From Lactarius indigo (Eukaryota; Basidiomycota; Agaricomycetes; Russulales; Russulaceae): a DNA stretch of 64,000 nucleotides. The stretch lies in contig JAFKAC010000012.1 in assembly GCA_025766275.1 (NCBI GenBank), positions 186,001 to 250,000 of the forward strand, written 5' to 3'. Shown here piece after piece: positions 1-10,606 of this stretch. A program made the position numbers and the translations under genes. Within the stretch, counting starts at the first letter, position 1; each line of letters opens with the position of its first letter. Under the pieces are notes generated by a model, which was given only the letters and a program-made list of their open reading frames with translations, was not told the origin of the DNA and did no database searches.

Positions 1-3000
1 GGCGGCGCCTGGTACACGCACACGTCCTCGGTACATGGCGGACCCGTCAGAGTTGACGAGCCAGGGTGTGATGCGGGGATTAGTAGGGTCGCTTTTCGTT
101 CGAAGGAAGGCGTGGCGTGCCGGGTAGTAATCGTCGTCGTCATGGCCAGCCTCAGCAGCCTCCATCGCTGCCGCCGCTTGCGCATCTCTCTCAGTCGGGC
201 CGCAGCTGAGTCTAACTGTTCCTTCTGCCACTCCGCTGCTACTCTCCTCCAGCCGTCCAACTCGTACTCCAGGAGAGCTTGAACGCTCGTCGTTGCGCGG
301 GAAAACTCCGCGAACGCCGATGAGGTCGTCGCTCGGGGGGATGGCCGCGATGGGTTCGCGCTCCCCGTGTTCGTCACGGAAGACGTGGACGACGGCGGAT
401 TCGTCGTCGGGCTGTTGCGTGGGGTCAGGGAATCGGGCAAGGATGTTTGCCCATTCTTGTGCGGTGATACGGCCCTCTGGCTGGCCGACAGGTGTGTATG
501 GGGTGATTTGGGTGTTGGGAACCTCGGTGTCGTCGTCTTCAGCCAGGAGGGTCCGAGTGTCTTCTGCAAGGGAGTCGAGGAGGATCGCTTGGGTGACATG
601 TCGCAGAGGGGAAGTAGGCATGAGAGTGGAGGTGGTAGAGCGAAGGAATAGGGGATGACTTTCCTCTGTGCAGGCGAATCCCCTTTTAACTGTTACTCCG
701 TGCGCTTGCGCTTCCTGATACAGGCGGAGCGCTTCCGGTGCGAAGATGTCATTTTTGTTGACCCACTGGTTCTCCGAGTCTGGATACCCTTTCCATTTGA
801 CGAGGTACTGAAGTCGTCTTCCCCTGCCGAAGTGCCGGGAGTCCAGAATGGCCTCAACTTCGTATTCTTCTTCTCCGTCGACTAGCTCGGGCGGCGGTCG
901 TGTGAAATTTTCTCCATGGAGGGTCGTTTGTTTATATGGTGTGAGAAGATCGATGTGGAACACTGGGTGAATGCTCCACTGCGTGGGAAGCTCCAATCGA
1001 TAATTGTAAGGGGACATCACCTGTGTCACCCGAAAGGGTCCGTGGCGTCGCGCCGCTAATTTCGCCGTGGGCTGATTGGTGCGAAGGTGTTTGCCTTCCA
1101 GCCACACAAGATCCCCAATTTTGAACTTGGGCGTATCTTTGTTGCGGACCCATGCTTCTTGCGCCTTCTTCATGAGTCGTTGAGCGTCTTCTCTCGCTTC
1201 TTTTAGTTGTGTTAGCCGTCTCGTAACCTGAGGAAGGGGGGATGGCTTATCAGTCCAGTCCGCTTGCGGGTTATATCCCATCAGAAGCTGAAAAGGTGAT
1301 TGCCTCGTGTGCTCATGAGGCCAGTTGTTGTGCGCGAATTCAGCGATTGGTAGATAAGCGGCCCAATTGTCCTGTCTCTCATTTACCCAGAAACGCAGAT
1401 ATTGTTCCAGCCATTGGTTGGTGCGCTCGGACTGTCCGTCGGTGCGTGGGTGGTACGCCGTTGATATGTTCTGCTGGATGCCCAAAATGCGGCATACTTC
1501 CCTGGTGAATTTTGACGCGAACCGGGGATCTCGGTCGCTGATACATTTGCGAGGTAATCCGAAACGCTTAAACACGTGAGCGACGTACAGAGCTGCCGTT
1601 TCTTCCGCAGTTATCTCTTCCCGACAAGGGATAAAGACTGAGGCCTTGCTGCAGTCGTGATCTGTGACCGTCAGTATGCTATCGTACCCTCTCGACGGTG
1701 GGAGTTTGGTGATAAAGTCTATGGCGACTGTCTGGAAAGGAGTCGCCTCCAGTTCTGGTGTGATAGGGTGTAGTGCGGCCCGTATGGGCCTTGTGTTGAC
1801 CTTGTTTTTCTGGCATTCCGCGCAGCCTTGCACATACTCATATACATCTTTCCGTAGTCGCGGCCACCAGTAATGTCGTTCCAGAATTCGTTGCGTCCTC
1901 GCGATACCGGGATGCCCGTGTATCGGCAGGTCGTGGTGGTCGTGTATCAGCACTCAATATGTGGACGCAGGCCCAGTTATTACGAACTTGCCGTCCTTAT
2001 ACCACTCTCCGTCTATTTTTTTGAGGCGGTGGGGGTCTACCCACATCTTAATTACCTCGTCGTCTTGTTGGTGTCTTGGTTGCAGTAGATTTGGATTTGT
2101 CGTGAAGGTTCGTGCGGTGTTGAGGGTTCTTACGAAGACTTCGGGCGGTAGGACCACGACTTCGCTGTTGTCGCTTACCCCTTGGTCGTAGTCTGGGCGT
2201 CTCGAAAGCGCGTCTGCCCTACCGTTGTTCTTCCCCTTGATATGGTGAATCTCGAAATCGTACTCCGAGAGTTCGAGCACTTCCCTTGCAACTCGTCTAC
2301 TAATCTTTTGTGGTGATTTCCAGTATTGCAGGTTGAGGTGATCCGAGTATATTTTGATCTTGTGTGGTGCTCCAGCAAGCAACGGTCTCCAATTCCGCAG
2401 TGCCTTGACTATTGCGAGCAGCTCTAGGTCGTAAATGTCGTAGTTTCGCTCCGCTTCTGAAAGCGTGGCGGAGTAGTAGCCTATAGGATGTCGCTTTCCG
2501 TCAGATTTTCTTTGTAATAGTACGGCTCCCACCACGTATCCGGAGGCGTCAACCTCTAATTCGAACGGGTCTTGAAGGACCGGGTGTGCCAGCACTGGTT
2601 CTTCCGTTACTAGGCGTTTGAGGGTATTGAACGCTTTCTCTTCTTCGTCCGTCCACCTCCATTCTTCGTCTTTTCGCGTCAGTTTGGTGAGTGGTTTTGC
2701 ATGGTTTGCGAAGCCGCGGATGAAGAGTCGGTAAAAGTTGCAAAAGCCGAGGAATGAGCGAACGTCTTTGACCTTCGTTGGCGTTGGCCAGTCTTTGATG
2801 CCTTGAACTTTTACGGGGTCCATTCGGGTCACCCCCCTTTCAAGGATTACCCCCAGGTAATCCATCCGTGGCTGATGGAATAGGCACTTCTCGAGCTTGA
2901 AGTAGAGGTCGTGTTCCCGTGCGACGCTAAGAACATCGCGCACCGCACTGATATGAGCTGGCAAATCGTGATCAAAATGAGTGGCGATCCCAATATCGTC

Positions 3001-4206
3001 CATGTAGACACGTATCGTTGTCCCTAAATGCTCATGCTTCGCAATCGTGTCGCGATAAATGTGGTTCATCATCGCCTGGAAGGTTGCAGGGGAGTTGGTG
3101 AGGCCAAAGAACATGACGGTGGGTTCGAAAAGGCCAAATTTGGTCTTAAATGCTGCCTTCTCCTGGTCGCCGTCGCGAATGCGGATGTTGTTGTAGCCCC
3201 AGCGAATATCAAGTTTCGTGTAAATGTGCGCATTGCTGAGGTCTAGGATAAGGTCTTGGATCAGGGGCAGCGGGTATTGGTTGCGTATTGTATGGGAGTT
3301 GATAACACGATAGTCCTGTACCGGGCGTAGTTTTCCGTCCTTCTTTTTGATAAAAAAGAAGGATGAGGCGTACGGGGACATAGAAGGGCGTAGATACCCT
3401 TGCTTCAATTTTTCGTCAAGGAACTCCTTCAATTCACTTTCCTCTTTTTGTGTCATCGGGTATACTTTGCAGTCGATCGCGGCTGGCGCTGAGGGTTTAA
3501 AGTCGATCGCGTGATCCCATGGTCGGGACGGAGGGAAACGATGCAAGGCCTGCTCGTCGAATAGTGTACTGAATTCAGCGTACACTGGGGGCAGCACGGC
3601 TGCCGTCTGCTGTTGCTTCGCGGATATGGCCAACTCTGTCGAAGTAGTGGCATGGACGAATGTTGACTCGTCTTCTAGTTCTTGAATGATTGCTTCTTTT
3701 TCTGCGACGATTAGGGCCCGTATAGTAGGCGTCGTGAGTAGCTGTTCGGTAGTGGCTAGAACTACCGGTTGCATGTCCGGATGCATGGATGCCGTTGCCC
3801 AACTGATTGTGGGCTCGAAGGCGCTCAGCCAAGGATATCCTAGTACCATGTCTTCGCTGCCTAGATCGGTTACCAAGAAGGTCATCTTCTTGATCTGTCC
3901 GCGTGTTTTCACTTCGAGGTTAACATAATGAGTGATTAACCCAGCTTTGTTTTCCGTATTATCTATGTTCCATATTTTGCGAGGTGTTTCTAATTGCTGT
4001 ATCGGGACTTCGGCCCGTGTTGCCATTCCTGGTTTGATGAAGTTGTCGGTGGCTCCGGAGTCCACCAATGCGTTTGTTTCAGTTGTTCGGTAATTCGTAT
4101 GGACAGTCACTGGAATTCGCAGAGATCGGTAGCGCGTTGTCACAATTACAGAATTACATTGTAAGGCCCTCACCCAGACTGACGGGTTCAGGCGCTCTGA
4201 AAACCC
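1..4206 (-). pseudogene. pol: Element 1 pol (PR-RT-RNase H-IN-chromodomain), one in-frame TGA, C-terminus off window
   Basis: The polyprotein is read in the -1 frame relative to gag, entered at the heptamer 4200-4206. Visible in order: aspartic protease (VDSGATDNFI, near 4,075), reverse transcriptase (GLTNSPATFQ; YMDD near 3,000), RNase H (VDASG, ELLAIV, DALSRR, about 2,550-2,200), integrase with HHCC-type zinc finger after the stop, catalytic DDE context (VAIDFITK; ISDRDPRF near 1,500), then a chromodomain (YLVKWKGYPDSENQW, about 865-715). A TGA at 1954-1956 separates RNase H from integrase; the same frame continues open on both sides, so a CGA to TGA change or readthrough would explain it. 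Beyond the chromodomain the frame stays open about 238 more codons to the window edge. That extension matches nothing I know. Confidence 0.88.
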
Positions 4207-6236
4207 TCCTTCCCCCATAAGTCTTGTAGTATGAGGTCTTTGACCTCGTCCGTACTGTTGGCTACCTGCGTGAGCCATTCCTTTGCCTGTTCTCCCGCCG
4301 TCTTCACCGCTTTGATTTGTGGTACGGGCGTCGCGCTGGGTGCTGGTGTGGCATATCCTGGTAGCGATGGCTCGTACTGGGAAACGGGTCCCGGGGATCC
4401 CAGCCATTGTGGTGGCCAGGTAGTTTCTGTCATCCTGCTGCTGGACGAAGGGTTCTGCCATTGTCTCTGCTGTCGAGGGTGCGGGCAGTTTCGTGAGAGG
4501 TGTCCCGGCGCGTGACAGTTATAACAAAGGATGTTCCTTAGGTCTCTCCTGGACCCGCCTCTTCCTCGCCCTCGAACCCCAGGGCCACCCCTCGGAGGGA
4601 AGGGCGGCGCTGGCCAGTCATGATGGGGTAACTTGTTAAAATCGATGTCTTCCGATCCGGCTAGCCGCACTTTGGCACGGTCGGCGGAAGTGTCCATGGC
4701 CCATGGGTTAGTTTGAGGTAAGTTCTGCGGTAATGCCCATCCCGCGTTGCCGGTCTGCTTCTTCGGTTGCGTTGTTGTGTTCTTGTATTCGTTGAGCCTT
4801 GCTTTGAGATGGATGTAATTCTTCTGTCGTTTGAGGACAGCCCTTTTCCAGTCGTTGAATGTTGTCGGTTCGTCAAACTGAAACGCGTTTTTGAACAGCT
4901 CCTTAGGCAAGCCCGACGTGAATAGGTCGATGGTTTGCGGTTCGTTGAGGTGGTAATGAGCTTTCCGCGCTAGCTGCTCGAAGTCGTTGACGTACTTGTC
5001 AATATCCTCTCCCACCATTTTGAAGCCCTTTCGTAATATGGCCTGTGCCTGCTCTCTTTCCAGTGTGTTTTCGAATCGCTGACTGAACCCGTCGGCCACG
5101 GCGTCCCACAAACCTCAAGTGTAGGGGCTAATTCCTCGTTGTATTTGTCGATTGAGCCAGTTCAGGAAGGATAGAACCCATTCGCTGACTGCTCCTCCCT
5201 TGATATATGACAGAAACAGGAGACACCTCCTGTAGTCGTTTCGCATGATAGGGGCGTCTAGATTCATGCCCCAGTATACATGCCACTGTGTGAGAAATTG
5301 ATCGACCTTAAGTCGGTCTCCGTCAAAGATAGAAGGTGGCTCGCCGGTTAGCTTTTCGTTATGGTGCCCTCTGTCTCCTGTTCCTCCACCTCCTCCGTCG
5401 CCGCCTCCTCCTCCTCCACCTCCGGGAGGGGCATGGGGCGGCCCTCTTGGTGGCTCGGTTCTTCGTAGGTCGAATGGAACACCTCCTCCGGGTGGTGGTG
5501 GCGGATCGTCTCCCGGTCCTCCTACTCCCGGGGGTAGCTCCATTGCTGGTCGTCTTTCGGACGGGGGGTCTCCCCTGTCGGAACCTATTGCTCTGAAAAT
5601 TGCGGCATCGTCCGCAGTCATGCGTATTCCCGTCTCGGGATTGATGGGCATAAGGGCAGCCCGTGCTTCTTCCTGCACTACTCGTGCTTCTTCCAGCGCG
5701 ACTTCTTCCATGGCTCGCGTTATTGTGGCCATGATGGCTGGGGATCGGATATGAATGGGTTCGGGTTCGGTAATGTGTGCGGACTCAGCTCGTTCTACTA
5801 GGAGGTCTTGTATTGCTCCACCGCTTGTTTCGGTTTGATTTGGTTCCCGTCCTTCGCTTTCTTCTTCCGATTCTTCCGATACTACCTCTCCTGTAGAGTG
5901 TTCTCGCACTTGTCCGTCAATGGGTCCCCAGTCGGCTCGGCTATTGAGCTCTCGTGCGTCGATGTCGCAACGATATCTGGGTCCGGCTGGTCGTGTAACG
6001 TCCCACTGGGAGTCTATGGGGTTCCATGTAACTTCTACCCAACACAAGTGGTCGAAGTTGAACTCAACTGGGCAGAACCTCGAAGGTCCGTTGAACTCTA
6101 CAAAGTATCCGGTTTCTTCTCCTCGCTCCTTCCAACTAGCAGCTTGTAAAAAGCGCGTGGGGACGTTTCGTTCTCCCCTTCTTGGGATTGAATACGGACG
6201 AAAGCTCGTCCACTGGTCTCTGGTTGTTACGGCCAC
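4188..6236 (-). pseudogene. gag: Element 1 gag (N-terminal domain, capsid, zinc knuckle), one in-frame TGA
   Basis: A single frame of about 680 codons broken by TGA at 5115-5117. The N-terminal part (6236-5118) has an acidic stretch and a glycine/proline-rich linker and ends in a capsid-like region; the second part (5111-4188) continues the capsid fold and ends with a CCHC zinc knuckle (CYNCHAPGHLSRNC) near 4,530. There is no ATG near the beginning: the frame closes at a TAA overlapping the LTR/PBS junction, and the first plausible start is GTG at 6236-6234 with A at -3 and G at +4. The first in-frame ATG is only about 170 codons in. The 3' end overlaps pol and holds the slippery site. Gag forms the virus-like particle shell and binds element RNA. 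Confidence 0.85.
4200..4206 (-). promoter_or_regulatory. -1 ribosomal frameshift heptamer at the gag/pol overlap, element 1
   Basis: On the minus strand the bases are G GGT TTT in the gag frame (…GAG GGT TTT CAG…), the canonical X XXY YYZ form. The gag stop (TGA, 4188-4190) is three codons downstream. Slipping back one base gives GGG TTT TCA and enters the pol frame just before the conserved SERLNP segment. The homologous place in element 3 has a different canonical heptamer. No reporter evidence; structure downstream not assessed. Confidence 0.75.
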
Positions 6237-6242
6237 GATGAT

Positions 6243-6253
6243 ATCTTGGTCTT
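6243..6253 (-). promoter_or_regulatory. Self-complementary primer-binding site of element 1
   Basis: Minus strand AAGACCAAGAT, separated from the LTR terminus (…GTTACA) by TT. It is the exact reverse complement of ATCTTGGTCTT at 6485-6475, which begins 34 bases downstream of the TATTTAAG box and so falls at the predicted mRNA 5' end. This is the arrangement known for Tf1-type self-primed retrotransposons, in which the first 11 nt of the mRNA fold back as primer. Confidence 0.75.
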
Positions 6254-6255
6254 AA

Positions 6256-6700
6256 TGTAACGTCGCCACGACGTCAGCTCGACTTGAGCGCGGATGGCAG
6301 TAACGACTTAGCCGTGTATCGAAGCACTGACTTGAAGACGCGAAGGTCCAAGCTTCTGTCTTAGTGAATGCGTGAAGGCACACCGACAGATCTTCCACTG
6401 TGTTTGCTCACGAACGAAGTCGGAGTCCCTTATCGATAGGCAGAGAAAAGGAGAAGTAGAAGTGACGATTTAAGAAGACCAAGATGGCGTATCTTGGTCT
6501 TCACAAAACAGCTTAAATACAAGTCGAGCAGGCTTAGAAGCGCTGCTATGAATCATTGTAGGTAGCGTCCAACGTATCGCGTAAGTATCTCAAACCGAAT
6601 ACCACTACTACCAGTATTAGTGGCGCCCGTCATCAGTCAGCTATCGTACCATATCACCTATCGCACTACCGTATCACCGTGGTTAAGTCCACAACTAATC
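6256..6700 (-). repeat. 5' LTR of element 1 (outer boundary uncertain)
   Basis: The inner end is clear: minus strand …GACGTTACA at 6256 followed by TT and the primer-binding site. R plus U5 from the inferred start (6485) to 6256 is 230 bp, nearly the same as in element 3 (231 bp). U3 holds a TATA box and a perfect 11-bp inverted repeat at 6475-6501. The U3 end is not recognised; 6,700 is an estimate and the LTR may be truncated. Confidence 0.6.
6475..6519 (-). promoter_or_regulatory. Core promoter and inferred start site of element 1 LTR
   Basis: TATTTAAG (6519-6512) is the TATA box; transcription should start about 34 bases on, near 6485. The 11 bases from 6485 (ATCTTGGTCTT) pair with the primer-binding site. 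Immediately upstream (6501-6491) is the inverted copy AAGACCAAGAT with a 5-bp spacer, so DNA around the start is a perfect 11-bp palindrome arm pair. Confidence 0.65.
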
Positions 6701-9700
6701 TACCTTACCGCCGTAGTTGCAACCGGTACAGTAAGGGTCGCCATACAACAAGTCCGTACGAGTCGAAACGTGACACAGAGGAACGTACCCGTTTCCTCAT
6801 TAAACCACTTCACTCTCACGGAAGGCCAAAGGCGTCGAACTTACTAACGAAGCTCGCCTGGTGCCTCCGGTTCCCACATCAAGGACCGCGTCCTCCCGCG
6901 CTCCTTCACCATACATCAGACAATATCGTCGTGCGGGATGATGACTCAATGGTTACCAACGAAGGGAGCATGGACATCACTAAAGAAAGGTTTGGTGAAC
7001 GTGTAAAGCGAATGGTTAAGGAGGCCATACCTAATGCTTTCAGAGACAAGGTAGGCTTTCTGCCCCTTCGGAAATGGGTACACCAGATTGACGTTGGGGA
7101 CGCGAAGCCACTGAGGCGTTACAGACGCCCCCTTACACCTGTTGAGCATGAATCTATCAAAAGCTTCATCGACGACGGATTAAATGAGGGAGTAATTGAA
7201 CCCTCTGAGTCTCCGTGGTCGTCACCCCTCATCCTGGTCCCTAAAAAGGACGGTACGTCGTGCATTTGCGTTGACTATCGTGCCCTCAACAAACTTACCA
7301 AATCAAACGCTTATCCTTTGCCTCACATAGACGAGTGCTACCGAAATCTTGCAGGAGCGAAGCACTTCACATGCCTGGACCTTCACAGCAGATACTGGCA
7401 GGTAAGACTAGCCGATGATGCGAAGGAAAAGACGGCGTTCACCTGTCGTTACAGCCACTTCCAGTTTCGTGTGATGCCCTTTGGGCTCACGAACGCCCCG
7501 GCCACCTTTCAGTCAATGATGAACGAGATCCTATGCACCTTTATCGACCGCTGCACTATGGTCTATTTGGACGACGTAATCGTCTTCTCTCCAACGGAAG
7601 AAGAGCACGTACAGAACGTTCTGGACGTCGTGCGCGCCCTTGACAGGCATGGTCTCATCCTGAACGAAAAGAAATGTACGTGGGGTCGCCCCTTTATACT
7701 ATACCTGGGTCACATCGCATCTGGGGAAGGTCTTCGGACGAATCCGGAAAAAGTCGACGCAATTTTGAAGTGGCCTTCATGCACCACAATTTCTGAAGTA
7801 CGCGGCTTCTTGAATGTTGCTGGGTACTACCGTCGTTTCATACGAGGTTTTGCGAAGACCGCCGGTCCGATGTATAAGCTGTTGGAGGGAAGCCCACGTC
7901 ACGGAACACCTATTCAATGGGACAACGATTGTGAGTTGGCGATGAAACACTTAAAGGACGCACTAACCTCCGCCGATTTACTCATCCACCCGACGCCTTG
8001 GCAGCTATTCGTGATAGACACAGATGCCTCCGGAGAATGTATTGGCGCCATACTTCAGCAGACTTACAACCCGTCCGCTGAAATAAAGAAGGGGAAAGAG
8101 GCTGGTGAGCAAAAAGAGTGTTTCAAATTTAAGGAAAAAGACTTACGGCCTATCGCCTTCGAATCGCAGCGCATGACGCCTACCGAACAAAGGTACTCCG
8201 TGCAAGAAAGAGAAATGCTCGCGATCGTCTATGCGCTACACAAATGGAGAGGTTATATTGAGGGATCACCAATTCTCGTACGCACCGATCATGAATCCCT
8301 CAAGTACTTCCTAACGCAGAAGAATCTTGGTCGCCGTCTTGCGCGCTTTGTGGATGATATCGCTCACTTTGACGTTGAAATCATCTATAGGCCCGGAAGA
8401 CATCAACTCGTCGCAGATGCACTGTCACGCAGGAAAGGGCACCGGGACATACCAGATTCTGAAACCCTTGTTCCGCTCTTCGCCGCTCCCCTGAACCCGT
8501 TCGAAGATGTTGCGAAGGATTGTAGTCCCATCTTCAGAACGTTTGCCGAGTACAAGCAATGCCTTCAGCAAGGCGAAGAACCACTGGCAGTAGGAAATGG
8601 AACGTACCTCTTGAACGGTGACGCCTTGTGCAAGAAGATCACGAATAGGTGGGGAGAGGAAGTCGTAGTGGAAGTCCCTACGACACAAGAAGTAGCCGAA
8701 GAAAAGGTGCAGACGATTCATCAAGAACTAGGACACCTGGGGGTAAAGGCTATCTTGGCCGCGCTCAGGACGCGAGTAAACATTCCGTATGCACAAGAGA
8801 TCGTTGAGCGCACACTGAAGACCTGCGAGCAATGCCAATTCACTCACTGAGAACCCGCGTCCCTGCAACCTCTTCATCCCATCCCGAGGGTTGATGCTGG
8901 CGACGCGTGGGCCTTCAACTTCGTGGGTCTGCTCCCGAAGACAATGAGAGGCAACAAGTACTTGCTTACAGCAATGGACTTGGGAACTGACTGGACCATT
9001 GCCCAAGCCATACCTCAGCACTCGAGTGACGCTGTTGTTGACATGCTCCGTTACATCATCTACACTTATGGGAAACCCATTAGCGTCCTCACCGACAACG
9101 GCGCAGAGTTCCTGTCTTACGACATGGAGAACATGCTGCACCGGCTTGAGATACAACACTTACGCACCTCGCCTTATCACCCTCAGACCAATGGGAGGCT
9201 CAAGAAATTTAATGACATCCTGACGCAGATGTTAGCAAAAATGACCACCCCCCAAAAACAGAATCAGTGGGATGAACTACTCCCTGACGCACTACTGGCC
9301 CATTGAGCGCATACCAGTTCATCTACGGGTGTGTCACCTTTCTTTCTGACATACGGAAGAGAAGCACGCTTACCGAGCGAAAGGATCTTCGAGGTGTTCC
9401 AACACAATCCGACAGACGAGGAAATTGGCTTCCTCCAGCACCGACGGCTGGAGCATGTTCAAAATTTGGCTCGCTTCCGCCAAGAAGCCGACAATCGAGC
9501 AGCGTCCCAACTGGAAAAAGAAGCGTCCCAGCAAGAAGACCAATACCACGAAAAAGGGCTTGGTATTGGAGATCTGGTGAAGAGATGGCATGAAGCCAGT
9601 ACGAAACTCCATCCGCGCTGGGATGGTCTGTTCATCATTCGGGACGTTACTGATAAGAACACTTACCAGCTGCAGACACGACATGGTTACATCCTCAAGA

Positions 9701-9999
9701 ATCTGTATAACGGTACCAGACTCCAGCGATATTTTCCATCTTCCCATTCTCAAAGTGCCTTGTGGTTTGTGAGTTCCGATCTGCAAAAGAAGGACACGGC
9801 AGCGATGCGAAGACAAAAACAACAAAAAAATGTTCCGGGATCTTCCAGCCTCCAATAAAAATATTTCGCCTCCTTCCACATCCAGATTGTTTGGTTGTGT
9901 GTTTGCGTTACGGTATCCATTTTTGGTTTTCGATATTCTCTCTTCCCGATTGTGACAGGAGTCACAAGAGACTGACAACAGGGTGATGTTGTGAACACA
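6700..9999 (+). mobile_element. Element 2: 5'-truncated Ty3/gypsy element, degenerate
   Basis: A plus-strand gypsy pol without visible gag, protease or identifiable LTRs. Its 5' side meets the LTR of element 1. If element 1 inserted into it, the missing 5' part would lie left of the window; this cannot be tested here. Its 3' side is followed at 10,005 by element 3, whose target duplication TGACT (10000-10004 and 19205-19209) shows element 3 landed in or beside it. Two in-frame TGA codons and at least two catalytic substitutions mark it as dead. Both outer limits are approximate. Confidence 0.75.
6961..9858 (+). pseudogene. pol: Element 2 pol remnant (RT-RNase H-IN), two in-frame TGA codons
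   Basis: One reading frame carries reverse transcriptase (GLTNAPATFQ; YLDD near 7,570), RNase H (TDASGE; REMLAIVYAL; ADALSRR), integrase zinc finger (HQELGHLG…CEQC, about 8,716-8,840), core (8,923-9,306) and C-terminus (9,331-9,858). TGA codons at 8848-8850 and 9304-9306 break it; sense reading resumes in the same frame, and CGA (Arg) fits the family at both. Integrase also looks catalytically dead: the first Asp context reads WAFNFVG where the family has D, and the Glu context reads NGRLKKFND where the family has VERFN; the second Asp (LTDNGAEF) remains. No chromodomain is seen. The open frame extends upstream to about 6,679, but that part does not resemble pol. Confidence 0.85.
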
Positions 10000-10004
10000 T
10001 GACT

Positions 10005-10572
10005 TGTAACGCCACTACAGGGGCGTTGAGTACGACCTGTACTAAGTCAGTCTATCGCTCGGTAGTCGAAGCTCAAAGGCTCGACTTCAGTAGAGATGAT
10101 GCACAAGAGTCACAAGGACGTACATCACTTGGACTATAGAGGAGGGCTAAGACTCGAAGGCCTAGCGAAGACAAGGGTCGGGGAACAAGGAGACTCTGCG
10201 TAGACGAGTGTAGTATTACACAAGAAGTCTAGTCTACCGTACAAGCTAGGTATGACTAGAGTTAAATAGAGATCGTTCTGTATGGCCATGACAAACAGAT
10301 GGCGCCATCGCCAAACCGAGGAAGAAAGGGATGAACATAGAGGGAACAACGCAAGGTCATATCGAGAACAAAGGAGAATCACGCGGGGACGCGCGTGAGA
10401 GGAAACAAGTCGGAAACTGGCACATGTCAAGCTTTATCAGAAGAGAACGTCGATAAGCAAGGCGTGTGATAGAAACCGGGTAATTGTAAAGTCCGCGTGG
10501 TCATACAGGGCTCGTATAGTATGGGAAGGAAATAATGGTGAAGAAAGAAACGAGTCCAAGAGAATCGTAACA
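10005..10572 (-). repeat. 3' LTR of element 3 (copy A)
   Basis: 568 bp; plus strand begins TGTAACGCC and ends ATCGTAACA, so the sense (minus) strand runs TGTTACG…GCGTTACA. It is direct with copy C (18637-19204) and inverted to copy B (12066-12633). It contains the TATTTAAC box and the 11-nt self-primer segment. A 98-codon ORF in it spans the transcription start and is probably not a gene. Confidence 0.95.
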
Positions 10573-10582
10573 TTACCCCCCG
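10573..10582 (-). other. Candidate polypurine tract of element 3
   Basis: Minus strand CGGGGGGTAA directly precedes the 3' LTR. A G6 run (10576-10581) at this place fits the plus-strand primer of LTR elements, though the tract is short and followed by TAA. Confidence 0.45.
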
Positions 10583-10606
10583 TCTTGGTCTGAAGACGCC
10601 TCGACT

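Larger units (their letters stand above)
1..6700 (-). mobile_element. Element 1: Ty3/gypsy chromovirus (LTR retrotransposon), runs off the left edge
   Basis: Read on the minus strand this is 5' LTR, self-type primer-binding site, gag, -1 frameshift site, then pol with protease, reverse transcriptase, RNase H, integrase and chromodomain. The pol frame is still open at base 1, so the 3' end and 3' LTR lie outside the window. Two in-frame TGA codons (5115-5117 in gag, 1954-1956 at the RNase H/integrase border) are the only lesions seen. The upstream end of the LTR (near 6,700) is uncertain: the TGTTACG start seen in the other LTRs is not found, so U3 may be truncated where it meets element 2. 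Domain order and chromodomain place it among chromoviruses. Confidence 0.9.

Noticed and set aside
5336..6255. Plus-strand ORFs opposite element 1 gag (for example 5808-6149, 5920-6255)
   Set aside because: Antisense shadows of the gag frame with no motif of their own.
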